This document shows, in pieces, positions 9,071-20,398 of a stretch of 64,000 nucleotides of DNA. The notes below the pieces were generated by a model. The model was given only the letters and a program-made list of their open reading frames with translations, ran no database searches and was not told the origin of the DNA. Location of the stretch: positions 62,001-126,000 of the forward strand of contig CAJNOJ010000252.1 in the NCBI GenBank assembly GCA_905250025.1, in the 5' to 3' direction. Made by a program: the position numbers and the translations under genes. How positions within the stretch are numbered: position 1 is the stretch's first letter; each line of letters starts with the position of its first letter. Source of the DNA: Adineta ricciae. Its lineage: Eukaryota; Rotifera; Eurotatoria; Adinetida; Adinetidae.

Positions 9071-12000
9071 ATATATAAGTAAACAAATGTACTTTCTATA
9101 TGAATTTCTTATGACTTTATAATCGATGAGTAGGAAGAATTTCAAATTGAAATACAAGTGAAAAATCCCATGACGAAAGAAAATTTCCAAGCATTTCTCT
9201 CACCGTTCAATAACGTATGAACGGCGCATTAATTTATGTATGGGAAAAACACAGTAAAATTGGAAAAAAACAAGGGAGAAAACCCATTTTAGCGCATTTA
9301 AAATGCCACGGAATGGATGCGAATGCATCAAAACATCGAGAAGTGAGTATAAACAAATTATTACCAAGAGTGAACAATAGAAATTAACTCTTGACATTTA
9401 ATAACAATATTTTTTTGGAATAGTTCCTACTAAATTACATTTTATTTTTACTTTTTTTAAAACTTCAGATTACAATATGTTTGAAGATACTGATGATAAC
9501 GATAGTTCAAAACAATCGATTCAAGCATTCTACTCGCATCTGGATTCAACCACCTGTGAACAGATTGTGGGAAAACTTCGAGCAAAAAATTTTACTATTT
9601 CGACACATGAACTCCATAAAGAGAACGAAGATCGAGAAATAATTTTTGACAACATATATGAAAATTCGCGCAAGGTATCCGTTGTTCTCGTCTTTCTTTC
9701 TACAAGCTTTTCGCAATCAAAATCTTCTAATACAATATTTTACTTATCGTCCTCGAGCGGAATACCGTTACTTTCTTTGATTATCGAAAAAGATTTTGAA
9801 CCCGTAGAAGAACTTGGTGTACTAGTTGCAAGGTACGGATACGTGCGATGGTCTGATGATCCGGAAGTCGCTTCTTCTATTGACGATGTTGAGAAACAAA
9901 TTCGTGAATTGATTCCACCACATATTCCAACAAAGTCAGATTGTGATGTTCTGGCAACGCTCGATTCCATTCTTGATATCCTCAACGAAGAAGATAATTC
10001 AAAAGTAGATATTGATGAAATCTGTCAGTCGCTTTGTGTAACTCTTAAGTCAACGAAAGAGAATATTGAAGATCCAAAACAATTATTGCCTATTGCTGTC
10101 GAAGTGTTTCTTCGATACAACCTGATTATCGGTAAAAATGATGATCATTTTATCAAGCTTAGCAAAGATATAGGCTCAGAAATAGATTCCTTTCTCCAGA
10201 AGTCTTTACTTGATGCCGAAAAACATGATCCATTTGGTGAGGATCACAAACGAGCTCAAATGACATTTTCACGAGTGTTTAATTCGTTAGCGACGTTTCC
10301 AACAACGATTTACTTTCTGGATAAAGGCTTTATGTTGAAAAATAGCAACCATGCACGCATTCTTTTTTGGGCTGCACGAATTCTCTTAATCGCCTCTTGT
10401 AGACGACTGTTCAATACTGAACAAGATGCCGTTAAATTTCCTCAACAGCAGATCGTTCTTCAGATGTGGTTGAAATATGTCGATGAGAATACACAAAGTT
10501 TTAACTATACTAATCTTATACCTATGCTATTGGCAATTTTTCAGAACTTATCGGCTAATGTTGGTCTGGTGCCGCTCTTTGTAGATGCATGCTTTCCATC
10601 GACAGTTGTGAGTTGGTTATCATCGATAACTTGGATGTTAAATGATAAACTGCAACTTATTCCGTTGACTATCATTTATAATTTTGCTCGACATAAAAGC
10701 GGAGTTGATGCTCTAAACCAGTTGGGAACTATCGAAATACTGCAGATACGTCAACCCTTTTTCAAGAGTAACACAGCTCGTCCAGATGCCAATACCTTAT
10801 ATCATATTACTCTAGCTTTGCTCTATAAGCCAGAAAACATTAATCATGAATCAGTGGAAATTGAAGCAATCCTTAAAGAGCTTCTGTCAAAAACATTATT
10901 CACTTTTCAAGATCCAAAGCTAACGTACGGTATACTTCCTTTGAGAGAATTTTTTCTAGCATTCAATATATTATTTATTAATGAAGAACTCATTACAAAG
11001 ACTTTAGAACAAACAGTCGACGGTAAATCTATTGATGCGAATTTTTTTATGGATATGTTCACAAATACTCTCAAAGAAGATATTCTCGCCCAAACACTTT
11101 TATTAAATATTATGTATCGGATTACATCAACAAAGAGCTTCAGGCATCAAGTCAAGGAAAATCATGTATTCGTGAATACTCTCAAAAAGTTGAAGAGTAA
11201 AAGTATGAAAAACATTTACTTACCGAGATACACAGTAGATTTATTAACTGCTGTAAATGGCATTTTGCGAAATCTTAATATGAAAGAACAAAGTTCAACA
11301 GACAAGTCGGTAAAGATGAAAGTATTTTCTAACCAATCAAATTCTATTAAAAAGAAAGTAATGATCAGCTATAGTCACCAAAACAAAGGATTTTGCAAGG
11401 CTTTGTCGAGCAAATTAGAAGAGGATTCACAGCTGAGCATTTGGGCAGATTGGAAAAGATCGGGTCACAATTATGCATGGAAGGATATTGGCACAAATAT
11501 GGACAAAGCCGACGTGATCATTTGCATCGTAACACAGGACTATGTAGGCAGTCAGAACTGTATGTGCGAGTTTCGATATGCGATTGAAGATTTAGATATG
11601 AAAAGTAAGAATGGATTGATCCCGATTCTAATCGGTAGAGATTATAAACTGCCAGGTCACGTGGCTATTCCAATGAAAGGACCTGATTATATTCGATTCA
11701 ATGCTTACAAAGGTTTTGATATGGAAGTAGCTCCATCTACTCAAGATGAGTCCTTTACGAGCAAGTGTCAAGCAGTCCGTGATAGAATTTTATATGGTAG
11801 TAATGAACAAGACATAGAAAAAGACAAGACAGTAGTTTCCAAGACTGATGACAATAAAACAAATACCATCGAACCAAAGATTGTCACTGCGCCAACAAAA
11901 CCAGTTCATGAATGGACAGAACAAGACATTGCTCAGTGGCTTGCAAGTATTCCAGTGCCGCACGAACTTACTGCATTGTGTAAATTTCAATCTGTCGAAG

Positions 12001-12251
12001 AACTTCTGGATTATGCACACGATTTCAAAGTCAATGAAACTATTATTTATGTTGCTCTCAAAGATGAATTTAAAGATAAATATGGATCCACTTTACAAAG
12101 AAAGCACTATTTATCTCTGAAAAATGCATTTGAACAGTTATTGGTCGATAACCAATCTAAAGATGAACTTAACGTCCAAAAATCTTCTCAAACACAAACT
12201 AATACAATAACATCACGTTCTTGTATGCTAATGTAGTGCTTGACGACGAAT
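9071..12251 (+). repeat. Tandem segmental duplication, unit 1 (TIR gene)
   Basis: About 3.2 kb including the promoter region (TATATATAAG near 9071), a 5' leader with a probable intron (GTGAGT at 9343 to CTTCAG at 9468, 126 nt) and the whole TIR gene. It matches about 15634-18857 in direct orientation, and the two coding regions have exactly the same length. The units are separated by about 3.4 kb holding a hAT remnant and a repeat block. Confidence 0.9.
9477..12236 (+). CDS. TIR-SAM protein with N-terminal degenerate TIR and CaaX end
   Basis: Single 919-codon exon. In order: residues 12-135 look like a degenerate TIR fold (AFYSHLDSTTCEQI, strand VSVVLVFLSTSFS) without the catalytic Glu motif; residues about 150-600 are helical and armadillo-like; residues about 624-770 form a clear TIR domain (VMISYSHQNKGFCKALS, ADVIICIVTQDYV, CMCEFRYAIE) whose Glu698 sits where NADase TIRs carry the catalytic Glu; residues about 809-885 form a SAM-like domain (WTEQDIAQWLASI); the last four residues, CMLM, fit a prenylation (CaaX) box. 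TIR plus SAM recalls SARM1, an NAD-cleaving axon-death and immunity protein, but here the order is TIR-helical-TIR-SAM, not ARM-SAM-TIR. The ATG at 9477 follows a CTTCAG acceptor at 9468; an ATG at 9313 would be out of frame. NADase activity and membrane anchoring are inference. Confidence 0.88.
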   Translation: MFEDTDDNDSSKQSIQAFYSHLDSTTCEQIVGKLRAKNFTISTHELHKENEDREIIFDNIYENSRKVSVVLVFLSTSFSQSKSSNTIFYLSSSSGIPLLSLIIEKDFEPVEELGVLVARYGYVRWSDDPEVASSIDDVEKQIRELIPPHIPTKSDCDVLATLDSILDILNEEDNSKVDIDEICQSLCVTLKSTKENIEDPKQLLPIAVEVFLRYNLIIGKNDDHFIKLSKDIGSEIDSFLQKSLLDAEKHDPFGEDHKRAQMTFSRVFNSLATFPTTIYFLDKGFMLKNSNHARILFWAARILLIASCRRLFNTEQDAVKFPQQQIVLQMWLKYVDENTQSFNYTNLIPMLLAIFQNLSANVGLVPLFVDACFPSTVVSWLSSITWMLNDKLQLIPLTIIYNFARHKSGVDALNQLGTIEILQIRQPFFKSNTARPDANTLYHITLALLYKPENINHESVEIEAILKELLSKTLFTFQDPKLTYGILPLREFFLAFNILFINEELITKTLEQTVDGKSIDANFFMDMFTNTLKEDILAQTLLLNIMYRITSTKSFRHQVKENHVFVNTLKKLKSKSMKNIYLPRYTVDLLTAVNGILRNLNMKEQSSTDKSVKMKVFSNQSNSIKKKVMISYSHQNKGFCKALSSKLEEDSQLSIWADWKRSGHNYAWKDIGTNMDKADVIICIVTQDYVGSQNCMCEFRYAIEDLDMKSKNGLIPILIGRDYKLPGHVAIPMKGPDYIRFNAYKGFDMEVAPSTQDESFTSKCQAVRDRILYGSNEQDIEKDKTVVSKTDDNKTNTIEPKIVTAPTKPVHEWTEQDIAQWLASIPVPHELTALCKFQSVEELLDYAHDFKVNETIIYVALKDEFKDKYGSTLQRKHYLSLKNAFEQLLVDNQSKDELNVQKSSQTQTNTITSRSCMLM

Positions 12252-13248
12252 GTGACGCATACATAATCGAAGAAAAAACTTTAAAAAACACTCTTTCATG
12301 AATACTCACTTATGTAATCGCACAAAAAGACTCATTTATAAAGACATTTTTGACATATTATTACATGCACCTTATTATATTCCAATTATTCGACGAATGC
12401 AGTTGGATTTTACAGAAACCTGTAATTTTTATGAAGGATATTTCGCAGCGTTGCGCTGTGACATAAAATATATCCTAAATCTGCATTCCCTATCATTCCT
12501 TTCTAGGGTGAGGATGGGTGTGGGTGAGGGTGTGATGGAAACTTGTTTTTATATGGGAATAATATTATTGATATGCTATATTATTAAATCATAAATAAGC
12601 TTGAGTTGACTTCGATTTACTTCACAGAAGAGATAATATGAAGAGACAGCACATCTTTCTTGTTTAGTTAAATCGATGTAGTTGTTTTGAACTCGGTACC
12701 AAATCAACTTATGATTTAGAATAAGTAAAAAGTTGAGTGTTAAGATTATGAGTAGGAGAAATTGAGTTAAAAACTATACTGTATATAAATTGTATTTGTA
12801 TCGCAAAATAGTCATTTACACGTTTCTCATATTGATTGAGAAAAAATGTGAAAATAAGAGACATCACGGGATAACGACAAAAGGACCCTCGAAATGAGGA
12901 GCGGCCTGTTTTTAATTCTTATGTTTTTGCGAATATATAGTTCAGAGCTAAAACAGTCAAAATAGTGTAATGTAATGCCACTTTCAATTTTTTAAGAGAG
13001 TTTGTCCATGTCTATTCTCCTAATTAACATGTGATTCTACCAAGAAGGAGGAAAACTTTCTCGATATTTATAACAAATTCAACAAAAATATTTATTTGAA
13101 TTCCTACTTAGCTATATCCATACGCTCAGAGATATCGACATTTACGTTCATCTTGTTACTTTAACCTAAAGAATGGATTTTCATTTATCATGACACCAAT
13201 TTTTGTTTTTTTGCATTAAGTTTTGCTTTGTCTTATTTACCCTTAAAA
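12252..13248. other. Intergenic with G-rich tract
   Basis: No gene recognised. The frame at 12298-12594 shows no family. 12506-12534 is a degenerate G/T-rich tract (GGGTGAGG, GGGTGTGGGTGAGGG) resembling the tract at 8668-8687. The 3' end (TTACCCTTAAAATAG at about 13234-13248) is a plausible splice acceptor for the following exon-like stretch. Confidence 0.5.
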
Positions 13249-13830
13249 TAGGATTTGATTCATCTACTCTACCTTGTCTTTCCGAATCGTCTTCATCTAA
13301 TAGTAATTGTGCAGTAGCCAACTCGAAAGTTCACGATGGTGGTATTCTGAATATTCAAGATAATATTTGGTATTTTTACATCGTCAAACAGGCTTCGTAG
13401 TGTACGTATTAAACACTAAATACACCCGCGAACATAAGAATTACCGAACTGTTGATGATATCGTGAAAAGACTTGTTACCGCCTACCAGACGACCGCTAG
13501 ATCTACTCTTCTTCAGATACAGAGCGAAATTGATGAAAGCGAGCCATTATTTGAAAAATTCTTGGAAGGGTTCGCTAGCCCAACACTATCATTTATTACT
13601 TCAATATTAACGACTGTTGTATTAGTTATTTTAAGGAAGTATCGTAGAAATAATAATCAGGATGTTCAAGAATCGCTTACCGTTCTTCGCCAGTTGGCGA
13701 CGTTTGTACTTGACCAAAGATTTTGGGCGAAACCATGCAGACTAAAAGAACACAAATCATAACACTACAACAAAACTACCTTGCCCAAGCATCCGCAGGT
13801 AATCCACAATAATGGTTCACGCTCGGTTAA
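13249..13830 (+). pseudogene. Unknown membrane-protein-like reading frames
   Basis: After an acceptor ending at about 13248, one frame runs to 13400 (Ser/Asn-rich, ending IWYFYIVKQAS). A second overlapping frame continues from about 13380 (FVVYVLNTKYTREHKNYRTV...) with a hydrophobic segment FITSILTTVVLVIL followed by basic residues. A third continues after 13735 (TMQTKRTQIITLQQNYLAQA) until a stop. The phase changes at about 13385 and 13735 suggest frameshifts in a decayed gene, because no splice signals fit. I do not recognise the family. It lies between the TIR copies, just upstream of a hAT remnant. Confidence 0.4.
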
Positions 13831-13855
13831 TGCTGGTCAATTATTAACACATGTG

Positions 13856-14400
13856 AAAAAATCAATATTTATTATAACTTCGTTTATTCTTCATCAATTA
13901 TTTGGAATTATCAAGATCCTTAGCAATCAATTGAAAAGTAAGGTTTTAGTTTTATTATAATCTACAAGAAATGTATCTTTTTCTTAAGGTTCTACTTTAG
14001 ATTATGTGCGTGGCGAATATTTAATAAAATCTATCATTCAACAAATCAAAGATCTTCGTACTGAACAATCATTTCAACAAGTTTATGATAAAGCAAAAGA
14101 CTTTTGTAACAAAAACGAAATTGAATTCGTTCATCAATATCGATCACATCGAACAACAAAAGTTCCAGCGAGATTTGAAGAATTTATTATAGATTCAACT
14201 GTTTGTCAAGGTGAAGTTTTATCAACACCAACAGATTTTATGAAATGCATTTTTTTCCTTTGATCATTTGTATGCTAGTCGAACTGAATGATAGATTTTC
14301 ATCAAAAACTTTATCAATGTTAAAAAGCATATTCACGGTTTATCCAGAAAGTGAAAACTTTTTAGATATTAATTATATAGATGAGTTTCGTGCTCATACT
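13856..14400 (+). pseudogene. hAT (ZMYM1-like) transposase fragment
   Basis: The reading frame at about 13856-13938 (IITSFILHQLFGIIKILSNQLK) joins by a GT-AG intron (GTAAGG to TTAAG, about 13939-13989) to STLDYVRGEYLIKSIIQQIK. It runs to about 14245, shifts frame at a T-run near 14247-14253, and continues as CMLVELNDRFSSKTLSMLKSI and VYPESENFLDI to about 14400. The ELNDRFSS-KTL segment is typical of zinc-finger-MYM-type-1/hAT-derived transposases. The N-terminal zinc finger and the C-terminal dimerisation region are missing, and the sequence ends abruptly against a different repeat block. A dead fragment. Confidence 0.7.
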
Positions 14401-14890
14401 GGTGCAGATTCGCCCAGGTCGATCATTCTGGCGACTGGATCCGTTGAAATCTGAGTCGGATCCGGCGGCAAGGAAATGGTCGGAAAANCGGAGAGAGGCC
14501 GACAAGCGACTAGACGTTATAGTTTCAGAAGATTTCAGGAAGCGAAATTGGTCTAGGTAAAACATTCTGAGAAATTATCAAATGATCAGATCGTTCAACT
14601 GAAATAACTTTTTTCTCTCTTTGGACTAATAGTAGCGCTCTAATACTATCCTTTCAGTAGAGAGTTTAGCGGCTACTAGGCCGCGTTACTTGTTTTCTAT
14701 CTGTATATCGTTTAGAAGCTCAGTTAAGTGGACAAAAAGTAGGTTTAGATAGCTTACTCGACATGCTCTATCATCTGGGCGAAGAAAAAAAATGAATTTT
14801 TTCATAGCAATCTGGTTTTGCAAAATCCGGGTCTCCGGAGGCCTATAGGCAAAGGCCCTGGTGATATTTGGAATCAGCATATTGACTTAC
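14400..14890. repeat. Compositionally distinct block, likely dispersed repeat
   Basis: This stretch is visibly richer in G and C than its surroundings (for example GGATCCGGCGGCAAGG near 14460, and CGGCTACTAGGCCGCG near 14670). It starts abruptly inside the hAT remnant and holds the N at 14488. Both strands contain stop-rich frames. I cannot name it; an LTR, an untranslated part of a retroelement or a structured RNA-derived repeat are possible. Confidence 0.45.
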
Positions 14891-15633
14891 CCTTGGCCCA
14901 GTATGTTTAATTAAAAAATCGATTAACCAATTGGAAAAGTTCCCTCGTCAGAGAAATCGCTCAACACATTTTCGACTCAATTACAACAACAAACAAATAC
15001 AACCAATCATCGAAATCATTCTCAATGTCAATCGCTAACAAGACAAGCTGAAAGATACGACCAATAAGCAGACCAAACCATCTAAACCATATGTACGGTC
15101 AATACTAAGGCAAATAAAAATAATATAGAACAATAGCGGCATCATTAAGACATTCTCGGTTGCTCCGAAATTTAGAAAGTTTACGATTGATTTTGGAGGA
15201 TCTTTTTGATCTTTTCAAATTAATCTTGAATTTTACTAGATATCGTCATGCAGATCTTCTTCTACCGCCTGATGATTCATCATTTAATTATGATGAAAAT
15301 TGATTTGTGGTAGTTAATTGTTAAAACTCACCCTCAAGAATTTGATCACTAGAAATTGTTTTTTATGAATAGATGCTATTTGATAAGTCTCTGACAAAGA
15401 CGAAACTAGTCATGGCAGCTTGCACTTACACTCACCCTCAAGATAGTTGATGGAAGATACAACTATGAGATAGAGTCAAATTCGACGCATATTGGCAAAT
15501 GAACCTACATAAATCTTCAAGATAAAAATTTATTTCTTCTGAATAGTAAATAGTTTCTGTTTAAGCAGCATTTTAAATCGTTTCTACGTGTTACATCAAT
15601 CGCTCATATTCAACAAATAAACTTTTTTCTTTG
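14891..15633. other. Intergenic, nothing recognised
   Basis: AT-rich spacer before the second TIR unit. It contains two CACCCTCA octamers (15329-15336 and 15433-15440) and no convincing frame. Confidence 0.5.
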
Positions 15634-18600
15634 TATATATAAGTAAACAAATGTACTTTCTTAATAAAACAATGCCATAGAGACATAAGTGGGCAATCAA
15701 TACATGAATTGCTTATGACTTTATGATCGATAAGTAGGAAGAATTTTAAATTGAAATACAAGTGAAAAATCCCATGACAAAAGAAAATTTCCAAGCATTT
15801 CTCTCGCCGTTCAATAACATATGAACGGTGCAACACTTTATGTATGGGAAAAACACAGTAAAATTGGAAAAAAAACAAGGGAGAAAACCCATTTTAGCGC
15901 ATTTAAAATGCTGCGGAATGAACGGGAATGCATCAAAACATCGAGAAGTGAGTATAAACAAATTATTACCAAGAGAGAAGAATAGAAATTAACTCTTGAC
16001 ATTTAATAACAATATTTTTTTGAAATAGTTCCTACTAAATTACATTTTATTTTTACTTTTTTTAAAACTTCAGATTACAATATGTTTGAAGATACTGATG
16101 ATAACGATAGTTCAAAACAATCGATTCAAGCATTCTACTCGCATCTGGATTCAACCACCTGTGAACGGATTGTGGAAGAACTTCGAGCAAAAAATTTTAC
16201 TATTTCGACACATGAACTCCATAAAGAGAACGAAGTTCGAGAAACAATTTTTGAAATCATATTTAAAAATTTGCGCGATACATCCGTTGTTCTCGTCTTT
16301 CTTTCCACAAACTTTTCCCTATTAGAATCTTCTAATCTAATATTCTACTTATCGTCCTCGGACGGAACACCGTTACTTTCTTTGATTATTGAAAAAGATT
16401 TTGAACCCGTGGACGAACTTGGTGTACTAGTTGCAAGGTACGCATACGTGCGATGGTCTGGTGATCTGGAAGTCGCTTCTTTTATTGACGATGTTGAGAA
16501 ACAAATTCGTGAATTGATTTCACCACATATTCCAACAAAGCCAGATTGTGATGTTCTGGCAAAGCTCGATTCCATTCTTGATATCCTCGACGAAGAAGAT
16601 AATTCAAAAGTAAATATTGATGAAATCTGTCAGTCGCTTTGTGTAACTCTTAAGTCAACGAAAGAGAATATTGAAGATCCAAAACAATTATTGCCTATCG
16701 CTGTTGAAGTGTTCCTTCGATACAACCTGATTATCGGTAAAAATGATGATCCTTTTATCAAGCTTAGCGAAGATATAGACTCAGAAATAGATTCCTTTCT
16801 CCAGAAGTCTTTACTCGATGCCGAAAAACATGATCCATTTGGTGACGATCACAAACGAGCTCAAATGACATTTTCACGAGTGTTTAACTCGTTAGCAACG
16901 TTTCCAACAACAATTTACTTTCTGGATAAAGGCTTTATGTTAAAAAATAGCAAGCATGCACGCATTCTATTTTGGGCTGCAAAAATTCTCTTAATCGCTT
17001 CTACTAGACGACTGTTCAATACTGAACAAGATGCCGTTAAATTTCCTCAACAGCAGATTGTTCTTCAGATGTGGTTGAAATATGTCGATGAGAATACACA
17101 GAGTTTTTACTATACTAATCTTATACCTATGCTATTAACAATTTTTCAGAACTTATCGGCTAACGTTGGTCTGGTGCCGCCCTTTGTAGATGCATGCTTT
17201 CCACCGACAGTTGTGAGTTGGTTATCGTCGATAAACTGGATGTTGAATAATGAATTGCAACTCTTTCCGTTGTCTATCATTTATAATTTAGCTCGACATA
17301 ATAGGGGAGTTAATGCTCTAAACCAGTTGGGAGCTATATAAGTACTGCAAAGACAACAACGCTTTTTTGCAAAGAACAAAAATCGTGCAGATGCTGACAC
17401 CTTATATTATAATACTCTAGCTTTGCTCTATAAGCCAGAAAACGTTCATGATGAAGCAGTGGAAATTGAACCAATCCTTAAGCAGCTTCTTTCGAAAACA
17501 CTCTCCGCTTTTCGAGATCCAAAGTTAACTTACGGTACACTTCATCTGAGAGAATTTTTTCTAGCATTCAATATATTATTTATTAATGAAGAACTCATTA
17601 CAAAGACTTTAAAACAAACAGTCGATGGTAAATCGATTGATGCGAATTTCTTTATGGATATGTTCACAAGTACTCTCAAAGAAGATATTCTCGCCCAAAC
17701 ACTTTTATTAAATATTATGTATCGAATTACATCAACAAAGAGCTTCAAGCACCAAATCAAGGAAAATCATGTATCCATGAATACTCTCAAAAAGTTGAAG
17801 AGTAAAAGTATGAAAAACATTTACTTACCGAGATACACAGTAGATTTATTGACTGCTGTAAATGGCATTTTGCGAAATCTTAATATGAAAGAACAAAGTT
17901 CAACAAACAAGCCGGAAAAGAAGGAAGCATTTTCTAATCAGTCGAATTTGATTAAAAAGAAAGTAATGATCAGCTATAGTCACCAAAATAGCGGATTTTG
18001 CAAGACTTTATCGAGCAAATTAGAAGAAGATTCACAGCTGAGTATTTGGACAGATTCGAAAAGATCAGGTCACAACTACGTATGGAAGGATATTGCCACA
18101 GCTATGGATAATGCTGACGTAATCATTTGCATCGTAACACAGGACTATGTAGGCAGTGAGAGTTGTATGGGTGAATTTCGATATGCGATTGAAGATTTAG
18201 ATATGAAAAGTAAGAATGGATTGATCCCGATTCTAATCGGTAGAAATTATAAACTGCCAGGTCACGTGGCTATTCCAATGAAAGGACCTGATTATATTCG
18301 ATTCAATGCTTACAAAGGTTTTGATATGGAAGTAGCTCCATCTACTCAAGATGACTCCTTTACGAGCAAGTGTCAATCAGTCCGTGATTGAATTTTATAT
18401 GGTAGTATTGAACAAGACATAGAAAAAGCCAACACAGTAGTTTCCAAGACTGATGACAAGAAAACAAATACCATCGAATCAAAGATTGTCACTGCGCCAA
18501 CAAAACCAGTTCATGAATGGACAGAACAAGACATTGCTCAGTGGCTTGCAAGTATTCCAGTGCCGCACGAACTCACTGCATTGTATAAATTTCAATCTGT

Positions 18601-18857
18601 CGAAGAACTTCTGGATTATGCACACGATTTCAAAGTCAATGAAACCATTATTTATGTTGATCTCAAAGATGAACTTAAAAATAAATATGGATTTACTTTA
18701 CAAAAGAAGCACTATTTATCTCTGAAAAATGCATTTGAACAGTTATTAATCGATAATCAATCTAAAAATGAACTTAACGTCCAAAAACCTTCTCAAACAC
18801 AAACTAATACAATAACATCACGTTCTTGTATACTAATGTAGTGCTTGACGATGAATG
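15634..18857 (+). repeat. Tandem segmental duplication, unit 2 (TIR gene)
   Basis: Direct copy of about 9071-12251. The upstream part contains about 50 extra bases near 15660-15712 not seen in unit 1. Homology ends at about 18857, a few bases before the N at 18870. Confidence 0.9.
16082..18841 (+). pseudogene. TIR-SAM gene copy 2, two nonsense codons
   Basis: Same length as copy 1 (920 codons including the stop) with no net indel and high similarity throughout. Two codons are stops: TAA at 17339-17341 (codon 420; GAA in copy 1) and TGA at 18389-18391 (codon 770; AGA in copy 1). Between and after the stops the frame is open, the TIR Glu motif is kept (CMGEFRYAIE), and the SAM region and CaaX end (CILM) are conserved. 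Translation from the first ATG would give only the degenerate TIR plus part of the helical region. A young pseudogene is the simplest reading; a truncated product or base-calling errors are alternatives. Confidence 0.85.
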
Positions 18858-18870
18858 CACTCTAAAAAAN

Positions 18871-19980
18871 TTTCATTCTATTAATAAAAGGATTTACTAA
18901 CTAGTTTGTATATGCATCATCTTTTACCTACGTCAAATATTCAGTAGCAATTCAGTACAAATAGAATATTCCGAAAAAACTTCGGAGTTGGGAGGCGATC
19001 ATATAAAATGCCAGGGTCTGAGCCTCCTCAAATAAAAATCTCTGGTGCCGCCTCTACGCGATGGATAGGTATAGTCACAAAAGTCTTAGTTGAGCGTCTA
19101 CTTTAGTTTTCCATTAGAAACCCAAACTTTATACCGAGGTCATTCATTTCAGCAGATGAATTCGGCCAATTGAAGCAAAGTGCAGGTGGTCTCCTTTCAA
19201 CAACTATCGGTCCACGACATCCTTTATTTGAGTATCTGATTGAACCATCTTTGTTACGAACCGATGCAGCGCCGTTTGCTGACATCAGTAGCCATAGTAG
19301 CATGGAAAGTGAAAACGAAATCCTGCTTTCAATTGGCACTGTTGCGGAAATTATATCTGTACCGCCTGCAACTGATGACAGAAATTTCCGTCATATACGT
19401 TTACGTCTATGTTATTTTGATAACTTTCCATTCGGACAATTTCAAAGCCTATTCACCCAAAGTATGAAAACGAGAAATAGACCTGAAGCAGATTATACCA
19501 TTTGAGTAATCTACTTTTTATCATGGGAGAGTTCACCAAAATGCAACAGCTATTGAAACTTTTTCCAGTGACGAATGATGATGCTGATCTTCAAGCTTTG
19601 CGATCACTATTAATGTCTTTTAGACGATTCAGTCAACACGTCCTGGAATCTGATGATATGGGTCCTGCTGTATCGTCTAAAATGAAAAGTGTCATAGATG
19701 CTTTGGAAACGCTTGTCAATAACAACCAAGTCTCGTCAGTTCAACGAGCATTATTTAATGTGATGTATAAGTTTGTGACGAATATCAAATCTCTTTGGGA
19801 AGAAGGGAACACCGAAAATTACAGCGTGTCGATACGAGATAATCCAAACGAGATGATGGGTCAAATGAAATTTCTAAATAATATGTTATTATCATTCGTA
19901 CCCTCTCACCCACACCTTCAAGATTGGCCATTGACGATTACCTGTTATCAAGATATCATATCTTTAAAATATCTACCACC
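18871..19980 (+). pseudogene. ADP-ribosyltransferase/TPR gene fragment
   Basis: A frame covering 19170-19505 contains ISSHSSMESENEILLSIG, which resembles the C-terminal half of an arginine-specific mono-ADP-ribosyltransferase (Ser motif and ExE motif). This is followed, after a phase change near 19500, by LLFIMGEFTKMQQLLKLFP, a TPR-like start as in bdelloid ART-TPR proteins. The frame from about 19502 continues to 19980 (LWEEGNTENYSVSIRDNP...). The first half of the catalytic domain is absent. Both ends are single Ns (18870 and 19981), so its neighbours here may be assembly joins. A second copy lies at 40182-41170. Confidence 0.6.
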
Positions 19981-19981
19981 N

Positions 19982-20398
19982 GAAATCTCGTACTGTACGT
20001 TTCGGACAAGTGTATACCCGTCAATGCCATCTGGTCCACGGGTTCATTCAGCAATGGTCCCCATCGTTTTCAAATACAGACTAATGGTAACCTAGTGGCC
20101 TACAACGGTAAAAACCAAGCTATGTGGAATTCAAACTCATCTCGACAGGTAAAAATAAGTAAAAGTTTTTTGTCTACCATCCTGATGTTTCCTTCTTTCA
20201 TTAAGAATGTTGAACGTGGCCATTTAGTAATGCAGAATGACGGCAACCTAGTTCTCCATGATAATAATCATCGAGCCGTTTGGGCTTCGAATACTTGTTG
20301 TTTCATTGCTCCCCGCGCATAAGTCTTCATTTATTATCATCTACCATGAAATAAATCGGTTAGGGATGCGAATACTGTCGTTTTAAGGAGTATATGTT
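19982..20398 (+). pseudogene. B-lectin gene 3' fragment
   Basis: Nearly identical to the 3' part of the metalloprotease-lectin gene (57800-58220). It has the lectin exon from LVLYVSD onward, a GTAAAA intron at about 20150-20205, and the last exon ending SNTCCFIAPRA with a stop at 20322. The metalloprotease part and the start of the lectin domain are missing because the block begins at the N at 19981. It may be a real fragment or a misplaced contig end of a second gene copy. Confidence 0.7.

Noticed and set aside
9313..9342. Possible first coding exon of the TIR gene (ATG at 9313)
   Set aside because: Joined at GT 9343/AG 9468 it is out of frame with the main frame, and copy 2 lacks the ATG; treated as 5' leader.
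18389..18391. TGA in TIR copy 2 as a selenocysteine codon
   Set aside because: Copy 1 has Arg there, the other stop is TAA, and no supporting element was seen.
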